A DNA stretch of 64,000 nt, from contig CM041465.1 of assembly GCA_023213395.1 (NCBI GenBank), positions 236,103,741 through 236,167,740 of the forward strand. The letters are read 5' to 3'. The notes under the pieces were generated by a model. The model saw only the letters and a program-made list of their open reading frames with translations, had not been told where the DNA came from and made no database searches. The stretch comes from Cycas panzhihuaensis. Lineage: Eukaryota; Cycadophyta. Numbering within the stretch: position 1 is the stretch's first letter; each line of letters opens with the position of its first letter. This document shows positions 9,780 to 22,342 of this stretch, piece after piece. A program made the position numbers and the translations under genes.

Positions 9780-11928
9780 GATTATTCTTCTATTAGGGGT
9801 TGTGATCACGTTCCCCATATTTGGAGAAGGGATCTCTATCAACGGGCTGATCTAGGTTGGGTCTAGATGCCTGTTTTGGGGAAGAGTCATGTTGTGGGGA
9901 TGCCTTAGGATGATGTGCCCGACACCACGAATCGTCATGGAAGCACTCCCCATGGATGGAGTACCACTTCTTCTTAAGGGAGGAGTCAAGTTTTCTTACT
10001 TGAGAGGACTGGGTGTTGCCACCCTTGGAAGGAGTAGCTTGTGAAGCTTGGTGCACTGGCTTATTAGATGTGGGAGATGAAGGAGTTTGAAGCGTGAGCT
10101 CCTTCATAGTATGTTTAAATGAATGTATAACTAAAGTAAGAGGGTCTAGAGTCTTCTCGGTAGAATGGGAAGAAGACCTAGAGGGTTGTTGAGTTTTGGT
10201 TTCTTTTGATGGTGGTGGTGCCTCACATTGTTGTGAGGACTTTAGAGGCTTCTTGAGTCTAGCTTGGATCTCAATAGCCTTGAGTGCCAAGCACTTCGCT
10301 ATAATGGAGTCACACATAGTTGCCACCATCTTGAGGACTTCTACGTAGACTTCTGGATGAAGGGCATTGACAAAAACGTCCCTCTTTAACTCCTTGGGCA
10401 AAGTAGCCTTAGTGGAGTGAAGAAGGTTATGGAAATGCCACACAAAGTCATGATTCATTTCATTGTAGCCTTGTTTAAGTAACATGAGGGATTTCATTCC
10501 ACTTTCAAATAGGCAAGCCATATCAAAGTAGTTAATGAACTCATCCACCAACTATTAGAATGAGAAGATAGAATGAGCGGGTAGGTAATAAAACCATTTA
10601 AGGGCACCACCTTGAAGAGACTGTAGAAATAATTTCATGATGATGTGATCGTAAGCCCAGTAATCAATGCATGCCATAGAGAAGCTACAAACATGCTCCG
10701 TCGGGTCTTACGACAAAGTCCCATTAAATTTGGGAACTTTAGGGGGGTGAGGCGATAAGTTAGTTCTTAGTGCCTCAACAGATAATGGGGTTTACCGATA
10801 GTCCATAAAAGGTCATGCCCTTGGCTGGACTATAAGGTCAATAGAAGTTAGAAGTGATGGCGGGTAGGTTTGGCCAAATCCTCCTGAGAGGGTTTGGTTT
10901 GAAAGGGGATATTATCCTCCTATCGCTTGGTGAGGAGGCATAAATCCCACATTCGAAGAAACCTACATGGGAGTGGATAGGTATGATGTACCCATCCCTC
11001 CAAGAGAAAGTGCTCCTTATTAAAAAGGAGCTTAAGGGAAAGTGCCTTGAGAAAGAGGTGGCCCTCCTTGCAAAGGCATGATGTAAGGTACCACATAAGA
11101 TGGTGGAAATGAGGGGTGAGGAACCAGATTTTTCCCATATGGGTTGCCCGTGGGTGGCATGACCCCATAAGGATGTAGAGGGTCCACCCCATAAGAAGGT
11201 AAGGAATTCCTTTTATCATGCCCCCACGGTTGAGTAGTGTAACTGGGAGGTAGGTAAAGAGAAGGGTCCTTAGGTTGGTGTTGGGATTATGTGGGGATAG
11301 ACCCCATGTGACTAGAAGTAGGGGGACATGTGGGTCTCATAGGTTTAGGAGGTGGATGAATAATGGTAGGAGGAGGACTAGTGGTTTGACTAGCCGGGGA
11401 TATGCTGAACCTAAGTTGGGAAGATGGCATGCCCTGAGTGGTCCCCAAGGAACATACACCATGGGGAGAAGAAGAAAATGTAAAAGGTAGGCCCATCATA
11501 GGTAAAGTAGCTAAATGAGATGAGTGAGGTCAAGGAGATATAGAAGAAGGTAGTATAATGCTTTGCAAGACCTCCTCAAACCACTTTGGGCACAGTTGGA
11601 GATGTGCAGCTTGGAAACATTAGCTCAAAGCTTCTACTACATTAGCGGGAGGGGTATCTGCTTGATCATAAGAGGTGGAAGGAGCCTCATATGAAGCAGA
11701 TCTCGTAGGATGGTCCTCATGAGAATCGCCATCGGAATGGTGAAACTCCAAAGGAGATGTAGGTTCTACTCCATGAGTAGAGGAATGATGAGATTAGGGG
11801 TGTGATTGGTCACCCAGATAATAAATAGGGTCTTCACTTCCTTGGACAAACCCTTAGAAGGAAATAGATGCCTCTAAGGATTCAGACATGTAGGTGTGGT
11901 ATGTCCAATCCAAAAGAGATCCCTCCAT
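9780..11928 (-). pseudogene. Gag of element A, decayed
   Basis: The start is placed at ATG 11928 (MEGSLLDWTYH), because B (MEGYPSDWTYH, 30626) and D (MEGFSLDWEYY, 34429) share it. Domains in order: a Pro/Ser/Thr-rich N-terminal region (about 11928-10850); a retrotransposon gag core (KVPKFNGT, then MACIDYWAYDHIIMKLFLQSL, GGALKWFYYLPAHSI, LVDEFINYFDMA, ending FVNALHPEVYVEVLK, about 10790-10330); a charged linker; and a zinc-knuckle-like WYSIHGECFHDDSWCRAHHPK near 9970-9905. Stops occur within the core and upstream of LVDEF. Confidence 0.75.
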
Positions 11929-12144
11929 GATTGGATCAAGATCCGACATGGGAAGGGAATGATATGAAGGCTCTTCTGACAATGGGGGTAGGCCTCATAA
12001 GTGACGTAAGAATCGTTGGATGCAAGTTCTACCTATGCATTGGAAGAAGAGGGAAACAAGGTTATGCACATATTGGGGGCTACCCGATAAGATCAAAAGG
12101 AAAAGCTACCAAGAGGTAATAGTACCAACACGAAAAGGAGATAC

Positions 12145-12184
12145 ACTAATTCCCTTACTAGAAAGTCCCCAATATGGTTGACAG
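12145..12184 (-). other. Primer-binding-site region of element A
   Basis: On the minus strand, immediately after the LTR, the sequence is CTGTCAACCATATTGGGGAC. B and D have aligned sequences at the same position (CTCGTGACCATACTGGGGAC; TTGGAAACAATACTAGGGAT). It weakly resembles the tRNA-Asp site TGGCGCCGTTGCCGGGGA used by some plant gypsy elements, but the primer identity is not secure. Confidence 0.45.
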
Positions 12185-15127
12185 TGCAATCACATCTATG
12201 GGGATGGCAACTACACCTAGTCAGAATAAGACAATTAATGGAAGGTTCTAGGGCAAAAGGATCAAACCAATGAGTATAAGGAAGCACCCATATAGGGCGT
12301 TCGTGTGTTAAAATATAGGTTTGGGACCTACAAATGGTGCACAACTTCCTCAAGGTAACTTGGATTTTGATTCTGAAGGGGAGCATAGGTGAGGGATGTT
12401 CGTAGTTGCCCAAGTAACCTCAAAGAAAGGGTCTTCCTACCCTTGGATGGCCAAAAGAGGAAGGTAAGACCCGAAGAAGGAAAAGATCCTCACTAAAAGA
12501 AGACTAAAGGAAGCAGGTGGAGTGTATGTAGGTATGGTGAAGAAAGTAAAAATACCTTAGGGAATGGATCCTCTAAGGACTAATCCACCTAACAGGAAAG
12601 TTGGATGGATAAAGAGTGGTAGCAGAAAGAGTTCCTACCACTCTTATGTGTGAGGAGGGATTCCTAGTCTCTATAGCCTCAATGAGACAAGGGCTAGTCG
12701 TATGTGTGCAAGTGAGAGATAAACTAAGCATATAAAGTCAAAGAATAATAGATACTCTCTCTAAAAAGCAATCCTCACTCTCATTTCATTTTTAAAAGAA
12801 AGGGAAAAAGGGAAAGCAATAAACCTAGCTATCATGCAACATGCACGCCAATGCAATTAGGTGAAGGAGAGAAGGGGATGATCCTTAATGGGTGCTCTTT
12901 CCTATAATATGAACTAGTGTGCAAGATAATGATGATAGGTTCTCTTTTCTCTTTTATTCCCTTATTGTCTTTTATGTAAGCATGCAGGCTAAAAAAAACA
13001 TGAAAAGACTTACGAGATGAGAAAGGCATACCTGGAAGAATAAAGTAGCTGAAATGTGGTCTTCATTTTGTGCTACGCTGACTCCCTCTTTTTCCTCCTC
13101 CCGTAGCATGAGTGACATGGGGTTTCCTTACCTCTCCCAAGAATGAAAGGAAAAGAACAAGGAAATGCGAACGAATAAGGAACTATGAAAGAGTAAAACA
13201 ACCAAAAGGAAAGAGGCCAAATAACGTACTTGGATTATTGCCTCTTACCTTTCTCTACCGATGGCACAGAAAACCTACAATCACAAAGCTCTTTGCCCTT
13301 CTCAAAAGGGTTGCTAGGATACAAAAATAATATGTGTATACTTATGCAAAAGTAAACTGCTAAAATATTACAAATTAGAATGTTGTAAGTTAGATAATCT
13401 TCCACCAAACGTGACTCAGCCAACTCTCAAAAAGACCAATAACACATGCTAAAGCAAAGGGAGGTTAGCCTTAGAATGGCTAACCGTCCAGTAAATGCAC
13501 CTCCATACTACCCTTAGGTGCAGGGTATAGCAGATTAGGATAGCCTATTACTAATGGATGGGAAAGGAAACAAGTGCTATAAAGTTCATAAAAGTTGCCT
13601 ATATTGCAAGTAAGCTATAGGAAGCAAATTGCAACATAGGCTATGCCAGGACCCAAGATGAATATGGGACATCTTTCGGGGCTAGAGAAGATGCCCAAAG
13701 AAGGTGTGTAGGCCTAGAACCAATGCAACAAGGGTTGCATACGCTGATATTTAGTGTAGGCCTAATCCCAAAGACTCCCCAATGACCCAAGAGAGGCACA
13801 AATGACGGAGAGGAAAGAGTAGAAGGGGTTTGCCCTTGAGGAGCATGCCTAGTGGGTACGGATCCGACCTTGGCTCCTTTCACTCACTCTTTATGAGTCC
13901 TCTCCTACAGGCTCTTAGAAAAACTAGGGAGGAATAGGGAGATCAAGAGGGAAATCAAACAAAGAATAGAGGGATATCTCCTGTATGCAACAAAGAAGAT
14001 AAGGATAGGAATAATGTAATCAAAACCTAACCTTTGATAAGATAAACCCAAGGAAAGCTATGGACAATATTGGAAAATACCTATTAGGCTATGTGAGAGG
14101 TAGATCTACCCCTATAGACAGTAGAAAAAGGTAAATCTGGTACACTTACAGGATATCCTTAGGAAGGTGCTGTAATGGAAACATATTTGCTGAAAGTTAT
14201 AGGGAGGGCATGGAGGCCACACTTAAGCATGAATCCTTACTTGGAAGTATTAGTTGGTGAGCCTACTATCATGGATTAGAGATACAATAGGCAGATCTCA
14301 GGCTGGAACATATGGAACTTGAATGTTGCAGGGTACTCCTGCAGAAAACTCATGTGAAAGAAAGAGAAAAGAGCAAGGAAGGTGGGAGAAGAATAAGAAA
14401 ATGAGGTCCTTTTGGGCTTTATACCTAACCATAGGATGAATAGATGATTAGGGTTAAGGTAAAAGTTGAGAGGGGTCGAAGCCACATGGCAATTTCATGA
14501 AAAAAGTGAAATTTACCATGGCAGATTTTAAAAATCAAGTTATGACAGTCACCCTATGGTAAACTTCATGGTACCACGAAGTTTACTGTAGTACCATGAT
14601 ATTTGCCATGGTGTAGTGACAAAGACCAAAATAAGCCAAAGGGAGGATTCTTAGGAGCCTTAGAGGGGGTACCCTAGGCCTAGGAGGGGTCATCCCTCTA
14701 TTTATATAGCTGGGGATAGTCAAATAGAGAAGATGACCTAAACTGAATGGGGTACCGAAGTGGTATAACTCCCAGGGAACCGATAATTGACATGAGGATC
14801 AACTAATCATAAGGGTTGTGATGTGGTGAGGGGGTGTGACAGATCACATGGGTTAAGCAATGCTAAAGATAATGTGGAGGTGCATAGGAGGGTTATGGAA
14901 TGCCATGGGGATGCATGTCCCACTGATCATCATATGCTGAGAGAATAATAAGCAACATGATCAAGAAATAGGTGCAAGGTAATCACCTAAACATGACAGT
15001 CAGTCATGCAATGAGATGATGCTTCTATCTACCTTTCCAAAGAAATAGTAAAGGTGAAAAGGAAGAAGCATACATGTCCTTACTTGAGTCGACCTTCTAA
15101 GAACCCATTCTCAGGAGCTGGGAAACA
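12185..15127 (-). repeat. 5' LTR of element A
   Basis: The LTR is 2943 bases. On the plus strand it starts TGCAATCACATC and ends GGGAAACA. The left boundary is set by alignment with B's LTR (30885) and by the shared sequence just outside. A minus-strand TATA-type box lies at 14417-14423 and the GGTACC-centred inverted-repeat cluster at about 14555-14625. No gene is supported inside it. Confidence 0.85.
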
Positions 15128-15475
15128 AATAGAATAAAATAGGATGAAATGACCTTTTACCATTAAGGGGGAGATTGAAAAGGATTAATGTGACAAGGTC
15201 ATTATATTAGTTGATTATTTCTAAAAGAGGGTCTTATGTGAACTTTAAATTAGATCACTTAAGTGAAATACACTTTCATGTGCATTATGTGTAATTTCAT
15301 TTCACCTAACTCTAATGCTCCCTCTCTCGATATAAAAGTAAAAGCTTGATGGAGGAGGCTTATTCTTTCCTCCCTATTTTGTGTGAGCTACTTTATTTCT
15401 CTCAAGTCTCTCTTGCTCCCATGTTTGCCTTTTTGTTTAGTGTATAGAGATGAAGGATAGATCCACTCTTTTCAC
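15128..15475 (+). repeat. Copia-like PPT/LTR fragment, low confidence
   Basis: The stretch has no gene. At 15166-15178 it reads aagggggagattg, the typical polypurine tract and LTR entry of plant Ty1/copia elements, and a TATA-type box (gatataaaag) follows near 15330. It may be the remnant of a copia LTR in plus orientation caught between A and C. Confidence 0.35.
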
Positions 15476-16090
15476 TTAGGGTCAACCTTGATTCCTTTTG
15501 CAATAATTATATGATCAAGGTATTCTAGTTCTTGTTGGCCAAAAGAGTGTTTTTTCTTGTTCAAAAAAAAAATCTATTTGCTAAGATTTCTAGGTCTAAT
15601 GTAATGTCTGCCAAATGCTTGCTTCAAGTTTTGTTATAGATAAGAATGTCATAAAAAAAAACTAGTACAAGCTTCCTTAAGAATTCCTTTATTGTGGAGT
15701 TCATAGTAGCTTGGAATGTTGTTGAGGTGTTGGTTAGTCCAAAAGGCATCACTTTGAATTTGGATAGTCCCTCATGAGTTCTGAAGGCTGTCTTGTGGAT
15801 ATCTTCTTCTTTTATCCAATTCTGATGGTATCTTGATTGGAGGTCAATCTTTGAGAAGTATTTTTCCCTATGTATCATGTCTAGCAAATCATCAATCCTA
15901 GGAATAGTGTATCTATTCTTTATAGTTAACTTGTTTAGTCATCTATAATCCATACACATCCTAATTGTTCCATCTTTCTTGGGGTTGATTACCACTGGAG
16001 AAGCAAATGGACTTATGCTACTCTAAATGTGACCTTGTGAGAGTAATTCTCTTGTTATATTTTTAATCTCCTTCCTCATGTGGTACAGGT
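15476..16090 (-). pseudogene. Reverse transcriptase fragment of element C
   Basis: Motifs in order on the minus strand: ASPVVINPKKDGTIRMCMDYR, LNKLTIKNRYTIPRIDDLLD, FSKIDLQSRYHQ (motif A Asp kept), FKVMPFGLTNTSTTFQATMN, LVLVFFYDILIYNKT and FGQQELEYLDHII. The catalytic pair reads YD where active relatives have DD (VFFDDILIYSK), so the first Asp is lost. The frame ends shortly after GIKVDP, where the element is truncated. Confidence 0.8.
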
Positions 16091-16499
16091 GCTTATATGA
16101 CTTTATGTTCACTGGTGTGGCTCCTAGGATTAAATCAATTACATGCTAAGTTTCTCTTACTAGGGGTAATCCCTTTGATTCTTTGGATACTTATTTATAG
16201 TCATCCAAGATGTGCTAGATCTTTGTTGGTATTTCTTAGATTTTGACCTTATGGCATGAGACTATATATGTGGGTGTTTTTTTTTTCATGATCTTCTTTA
16301 TTTTATGGGATGACAGTAGTTGCATTAGTGGATTTTTTGGTCCACGTAATATATATTTTGTATCATTTATTTGGAAGCACATGACCCTGATCATATAATT
16401 GGTGAGTATATTCCCTAAGGTTTGCAACCAATATACCCTTAGAACTACATCGACTTCCCTATTTGCATTGCAAACATATTGGAATTCAAAGGATACTCA

Positions 16500-17900
16500 C
16501 TGATTTTCAAGATTATGTTTCTACAAAACCTTCCATAAGGCACTATTTTTCCAGTAGCAATTGATACTTAGAAGGTTTTCAATGGCTCCACCTTAATTCC
16601 TAACTTCTGGGTTATTAGTCTATTGATAATATTATGGGTGCTCCCACTATCCACTAATACTGCTATTGGAGCTCTTTTTAGTATCTCTTTGAATCTTAGT
16701 GTCTGAGGTGTGGTACTTTGTCTTGTTATGGCTTGCAAAGAGATTTGAACATTCTTTGTGTGAACTTCCAGTAATTAATCCAACTCAGCTTTGATTTGTT
16801 TACTATTGTCTTACTGATCTGGGACTATGTCTTCTTCTATTTATTTTGGTATCTCTAATTCTTCATTATTTAACATGAATACCTTTTTTTCTGGGCACTA
16901 GTACTCTTGGTTCCACTTTTCTCTGCATTTGAAATAGATTCCTTTCTTTATATGTTCTTCTCATATAGGATTTTTCATTATACTCTTGATTGCAAGAGGA
17001 GCATTTGACTTAACTCTTGACTTATTCCAGTTTGTGTTAGGTGGTGGTGAAAATTCTATTCTATACACATAGGTTGGCCTAGTTTCTTTAAGTTCAACTT
17101 TGACACATTTGGCATGCTTGATGATTTCTTCCAATGCTCCATGTTATTGTGCTAATATACAGAATCTTATAGGTGTCTTAAGACCACTTATATAGGTCTC
17201 CCTGACATATTCGTAGGGGATGCTTGATGTAATCATGTATTGTAACTTTTAGAATTATTTTGTATACTCTTGAAATGATCTGGTCTACTGTAGTCTTATT
17301 AGTTGGGAAAAATAATCCATGGCCCATGAGTCTTCATATTGATTGATAATAGCTACTGGGAAGTTACTACAATCTTGTTACTGTGGTTCTTGTATCTTTT
17401 TCCACTAATAGTACCAATTTAAAGCTCATCCATAAAGATGTAAAGAGGCAACGGGAACCATATCCATCTATGGAATCTGGTTTACTATAAAGTATGTTTC
17501 CATTTGGAGTGACCATGCTCTTATATCCTACATCTTTTCTATGATCAAATTTTTCTAGTGCAATCTTCATGTTTGTTGAGATTCCCTACGATTTTATGTT
17601 CCTTCACTAAAAAATGAATCCTTCTTTAAACCTACCATCCTAGTTCCCTTGGTTCGCATCTTGATCTAAATCCTGGTTTTGTTCTATTTTAGGTTTGGTT
17701 ATTTCTTACTTTTCTAACCTCACACTAAGGTTGTTAATCTATTGTATGAGTTCTTGCATGACTATTGTCATGGTCTCTACCATTTGTTTCTCTAATTCTT
17801 GGGATCTTAGCATTTTGTTTGGTGATATGATCTTCCTAGATCTTAATTATGTCTGGATCCTTTTAAAATTCCTAGAGTAGGAGGGTAGGTCAAATTTTGT
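16500..17900 (-). pseudogene. Gag and protease of element C
   Basis: The protease active site LVDSGSTHNI is visible at about 16630-16665, a standard DSGS. Upstream, near 16885-16930, is the zinc-knuckle-like FKCREKWNQEY followed by a stop and CPEK, matching the C..C.EKW..GH.C pattern of chromovirus gags. The rest of gag up to about 17900 is heavily broken; only the piece at 17367-17570 is open. Confidence 0.6.
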
Positions 17901-17949
17901 TTTCCCCTGGTAAAAAAAATCTCTTTAAAATTCTCACTTTGGAATGAAG

Positions 17950-17960
17950 CTCTGATACCA
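17950..17960 (-). other. Primer-binding site of element C (tRNA-iMet type)
   Basis: The minus strand reads TGGTATCAGAG, the standard plant initiator-Met primer site, about 7 bases inside the LTR edge. Confidence 0.85.
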
Positions 17961-17967
17961 CTTATAA

Positions 17968-18424
17968 TGATTCCTTCATCCAAAAACAAAGAAGTAGGAT
18001 AGAACATGGCTAAAATTCATAGATAATAGAACATAACTAGCAATTTTGTATATATGAAGTACTAAAACAAATGTATATCCTAAATATAAATCAATTACAA
18101 GTGTTAAATATGATGTCAATTCGATATAAAAGTACAAATATAAGTTCAATAAGTATCAACACAACATGTAGTAATCACCAAGTCCTTTGAGATAGGGATC
18201 CTCCTCAGAAATGTAGTCCTAAGGCCAAAACTTTGTAGCTGCCTTAATCCCAAAAATGAGAAGAAACACTTCACTAAATGATGATGGAGAATGACCTCAA
18301 ACGTTCCTGTTTATAGGCACTTAAACTAGGACATAATGAAGTTGGCCAGGATAGGGAGAGATATGCCTAAAATAAGCATTAGAAGTTGGCTACAACAAGT
18401 GTGTAGAGGTTGGATGGACTGTCA
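17968..18424 (-). repeat. 5' LTR of element C
   Basis: The unit is about 457 bases, AT-rich and without a gene. On the plus strand it starts TGATTCC and ends CTGTCA. The right edge is placed where similarity to the D 3' LTR (from about 47570) begins, so it is approximate by several bases. Confidence 0.55.
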
Positions 18425-19619
18425 AGGGTTGCTTTAGAGATGGTAAACAAGAAAGCAACATTTGATTCTTTTGGTTATTGTTGTTTATTGAGAATAAACC
18501 TACTAACAACATTTTGCTTAAGAAAATACACACACACATATATATATACCTTGCTTGTACAAGGATTATTTTTCTTATGGTGTAGGTGGAGGATTCCTTC
18601 TTGTAAGTAAGGTTCCATTGTACAAAGAGGTAACATTCTTTTTATAATAAAGCATATCATTTGAAATTTGTTTCTATTTCATTTCCATTCTTTCCTTTTG
18701 GTATTACATAATTGGGGAAGGTAAGGAAGCCCCACCTTGAATTAATGGGAAGGTAAGGAAGCCCCTCTATTTATCATCAACAACATCCATAATAATTAAA
18801 GGAAGCAAGGGTGTCAGAAAGGGAGGCATGCAAAGGAGAGCCATATTATGTCACCAAATGTCGCAAAACTAGGTGCACTCCATTAAATTCCTCCTCTTCT
18901 CACCCTTTCTCCTCTTCTTCTCCTAAAGAGAAAAGTTGTAAATAAAAATATTGGTTTCTTCCCTTTTATGTACATGCATTTCATATAGGAGAAGCATAAC
19001 ATAGGTAAATTATGTTTCTTTCCCATTGCATGTAAAGGAAGGACTTGCATGTTCCCTCTCCTAAACTTTGCATGTTGCATTCAAAAGAGAATCGATAAAG
19101 TGTTGTAAATCATCTTCATGCATAAAAAGGAAACATAAGTTGTATTTTGTGTTCACTTGTTGCTTTTAAATAAAAAAGAAAAGAAACTTAGTTTAAAAGT
19201 AATCAAGGCAATCTCCTCTAATTATTTCTTTCTTACATCCTAATCTCATCCTTTAGATGAAAGGGAAGGAGAGTGAGGAAGAGAAAGAGAGTGGATTGTA
19301 CACTTATTGCATATTCATTCCCTCTTATGAATTTTAGAAATATTTTTGCATAAAATTAGACTTTACCACAACAAAACAAAAAATATAAGATTAAGCACCA
19401 CCCCTTGCTCTTATTACAACTCAAGAAGAATTTAAAACTCAATTGTAATTGGATGGTTACAACATTCTCTCCTTATTTTAAAATTAACACTCAAAACCCC
19501 AACCCCTAGAGGTAACCCTCTAGGTCATAAGCAAATCATCCTAAATCACCATGCTTTCACTTCATCTTATAGCTTCTGCCATTTTTTTTTAAAGGAGCCC
19601 TACTTTCCTGTTCACTCCC
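18425..19619 (+). repeat. 5' LTR of element D, first segment
   Basis: The segment aligns with 47575-49075 in the 3' LTR, including the run through the short ca/ta microsatellite at 18528-18549 and the block ending in cactccc. The last five bases (ctccc, 19615-19619) are the target-site duplication of B. Confidence 0.8.
19615..19619. repeat. Target-site duplication of element B (left)
   Basis: ctccc here and at 33597-33601 flank the two LTR ends of B exactly. D's 3' LTR has one uninterrupted counterpart near 49070. Confidence 0.85.
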
Positions 19620-22325
19620 TAGATTCATGTCTACGGGATGGTCTTCTATGCTTAGAAGAAAATAGACTACCAATGGTAGTGGTCAAGTTATGGATGGGAT
19701 CGTAATGGCAAGAGAGAACACCACACAGGGCATCCATACGCTGGAGCGCGAGTTCAGGACCCATGAATGGTGCCCAATTACCTTAGTGTAATCTTCGGAA
19801 AGAGGATGCAAGATGAGACCTTGGGTTACCCCAAAGGAGGAGGCCCACCTACCCCTTGGATGGCCTGGAAGAGGAGGGGGGACTCTAGAAGGTTGCGTCT
19901 TCTCACAAGAGGGAGAAGGCAATGTCCAAGTAAGTGCATGTGATATGTGACGACCTAGCTCAAGTAGGAGAGGGATGTAGACTAGGATTAGGTTGTTACA
20001 TAGTATGTCAAGCAAGAGTACACGAAGTATCAAAGGTAGGAGTAGGGGACAAATCATCTTACGTATGGATGAGATGGGGCTTAAAGAGTACGCGGTTCAT
20101 GTATAAGTCCTATCTACATACAAAGTAAATGATTATGAAAAGAAAAGAGCTTATGAATGCAAGAGATGCATTCATTTCCCTTTCATTTCTTTTGTGACTT
20201 AGCATGCAAAGTTTACAAATAAATGTCGAAAGTGTAAAAAAGAGACAAGAAAGAGAGGAGGCGTGCCTGCGAGTGAAGTGTGGCTGAAACGTCACGCCCT
20301 TCTACTCCTTTCACACTCGTCTACTCAAACTCACCATGCGGGTGTGGGGCTAGTTGACGATGGTTACCAGAATGGATGAGGGGCTACCTTACCTTCCCTA
20401 ATATGTGAAAGTAAAATAGTAAAAAAAAAGGAGACAAGGAAGAAACTGAAAGCACCACTAGCGAAGGGCTTACCTATCAAAGAAGTCCACCTCTTCTGTG
20501 CTTTTGTTGCCATGAACCTGTCAATCACAAGAAAATGTTTCTCCCTTTTGGAGAAGGGGACTACCAAGTACGTCTGATATGTATATAAATGTAAAAGATG
20601 GCTAATAAATCAAGCTAAAAAGTAATGCACTCTACTCCAAAAACCACCGAACAAATCTCAGATCTAAGCAGCACCAAGCAATAACTAAGATAGGAAGGTT
20701 AGCCTCGAAATGGCCAACCTACCCACAAATACCTCATCGTAGCCTCAATGGTGAAAGAGAAGAGTGTGATGGCTGTTCTGGATAGCAAGTAGAAGAGATA
20801 ACAAACCAACGATATGGTGCACGGGTAGACCCAAGGGACGAGGTGCTACAGATAGCAAATTGTCACGCTGGGGCAAGCCAAAGATCAAAACTAAATCGGG
20901 ACGGGTTTCAGGGCTTATGTGATACTCAAAACCTGAGGGTGCAAGTCTGAAACCAGCATGGTGAGGGCTACCAACGCTGATTTTAAAATTGAGATAAGCC
21001 TCTCACTATCCCTAACCCAACTCCAGGGGGAGGCACGGAGCAGAAGTGGAAGGAAGGGAAGGGTAAACCCTTGGGGAGAAGGCCAACAAGAGGACGAATC
21101 TTTCCTTTCTCCCTTCACCCAACCTTATGCAACCCTCTTACACAGCCACCCTAGAGTAGGCTTGCGGGAAAAGAGAGGAAAAATAGTGCAGAACAGGAAG
21201 CAAAGAGATAAGCTCCTCCGGAGTGAAAAGAGAGGAGCAAAAATTGACCAAAGAACTTCTCATAAAGGAAAGAAATCATAGGAAACCCTAAGGAATATTA
21301 AAAGTGTACTTGTAGGGCAAAGGAGGAGAGTCTTCTTCTACTAAAAACTAGAGGAAAAAACCTGTGTCAAGAAGGCATTTTAGACCTGGGCTGAAGGGGA
21401 GGCAAAACATGGACACCGCTCTTAGTTCCTGGAGCTTGCTTGCTGTTGTGCTGAGAGTATTCTCCTTCCATGGATAGGACCTGCAAAGGGAAGCTTGGAG
21501 CCACAGCAACAGGGCCTGAGATGTAGTAGATACACCTGTGAAAGAGGAGCCAGAGCAGAGGAGAAGATCTGGGAAAAATTGTAGAATGTAAGGAGGAGTA
21601 GAGAGCAAAAAATGAGTCAAGAATAGAGCAAAATGAATTCATTTTTAGGTTTTATACTCATCCCAACCCTAAATGAATGATTAGGGTTATGGTAGGGGTA
21701 AGTAATCGAAGGCAGCACATGGAAATTCTGTGAAAAGAGTGAGAATTGCCATGGCAAATTAAAAAAAATAAATTTAGATAGTTGCACTATGGCAAACTTC
21801 ATGGTACCGCTTAATTTATAGTGGTGTGGGACTAAAAGCCAAAATAAAGATAAAACTAAGGCCTAGAGCCAAATAGAGGGGTGTGTATAGGCCTAGTAGG
21901 CTGGAAGCTCATGGCCAGGTGGTTGGCAAGTGGCCAAAAGAGAGAATCAAGTTTCAGAGAGGTCCTATCACACCTAAAAGGGGGCTCAAAGTGGTGACAG
22001 GAGTGTTAATGCAAGTGGATTGCAACCAACAACAATGTTTGACAAGTTGTAGAGGTGTTGTGGGTGACTGAGTGCCATATGGGATGTATGACTCGCTGAG
22101 GAGTGCCCCATGCTAGGTCGTCATAGGCTAAATAGTGTGCAGCAAGCACAAGTAACTTGATCAAGCAGAGAAGGCAATGTGATCACATAAATGGAAAGCA
22201 AACATGCATCAAACGATACCCTAAATAACTTCTACCAAGCAAAAGTGAGGATAAAAGTGAGAAGTATATACCTATGCTTACCTGAGTTGACTTGTCTCAA
22301 GTCCATTCCTGGTAACCAAGAAACA
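19620..22325 (-). repeat. 3' LTR of element B
   Basis: It aligns end to end with 30885-33596. The outer left end reads TAGATTC instead of TGGATTC, a single transition in the terminal dinucleotide. The right end is GAAACA. A minus-strand TATA box (TATAAAA) lies at 21650-21656, and GGTACC-type inverted repeats lie at about 21785-21830. Small ORFs inside (for example 19683-20057 minus) show no domain. Confidence 0.9.
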
Positions 22326-22342
22326 CTGCCCCCTTAGCAGCA
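22326..22342 (-). other. Polypurine tract of element B
   Basis: On the minus strand CTGCTGCTAAGGGGGCAG precedes the LTR start TGTTTC. Confidence 0.75.

Larger units (their letters stand above)
1..15127 (-). mobile_element. Element A: Tat-like Ty3/gypsy retrotransposon, left end cut by window
   Basis: Read on the minus strand the order is 5' LTR (12185-15127), primer-site region, gag, protease, linker, RT, RNase H, integrase, a non-coding block, an antisense PMD-like gene, an archaeal-like RNase H, a polypurine tract and the 3' LTR (1-1195, incomplete). Both LTRs end in the same TGTTTCCCAG start on the minus strand, and bases 1-1195 align with about 13917-15127. The full element would be near 17 kb. 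Every reading frame has stops or frameshifts, so it is an old inactive copy. The 5 bases after the right LTR (aatag, 15128-15132) are the expected target duplication, but the partner lies outside the window. Confidence 0.85.
15476..18424 (-). mobile_element. Element C: truncated Ty3/gypsy (chromovirus-like) retrotransposon
   Basis: Read on the minus strand: 5' LTR (17968-18424), iMet-type primer site (17950-17960), gag, protease and the first part of RT, then a break near 15476. RNase H, integrase and the 3' LTR are missing. Codon matches to the Tekay/CRM-type gypsy pattern are clear, but stops and shifts are frequent. Its right end abuts sequence that matches D's LTR, so it lies in or against D's 5' LTR. 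Confidence 0.7.

Noticed and set aside
15166-15178. Polypurine tract as part of copia element H
   Set aside because: It lies on the plus strand, while H is on the minus strand, so the two cannot belong together.
19683-20057. 124-codon minus-strand ORF in the B LTR
   Set aside because: It lies in the LTR, has no domain, and its counterpart in the other LTR is open only over 73 codons.
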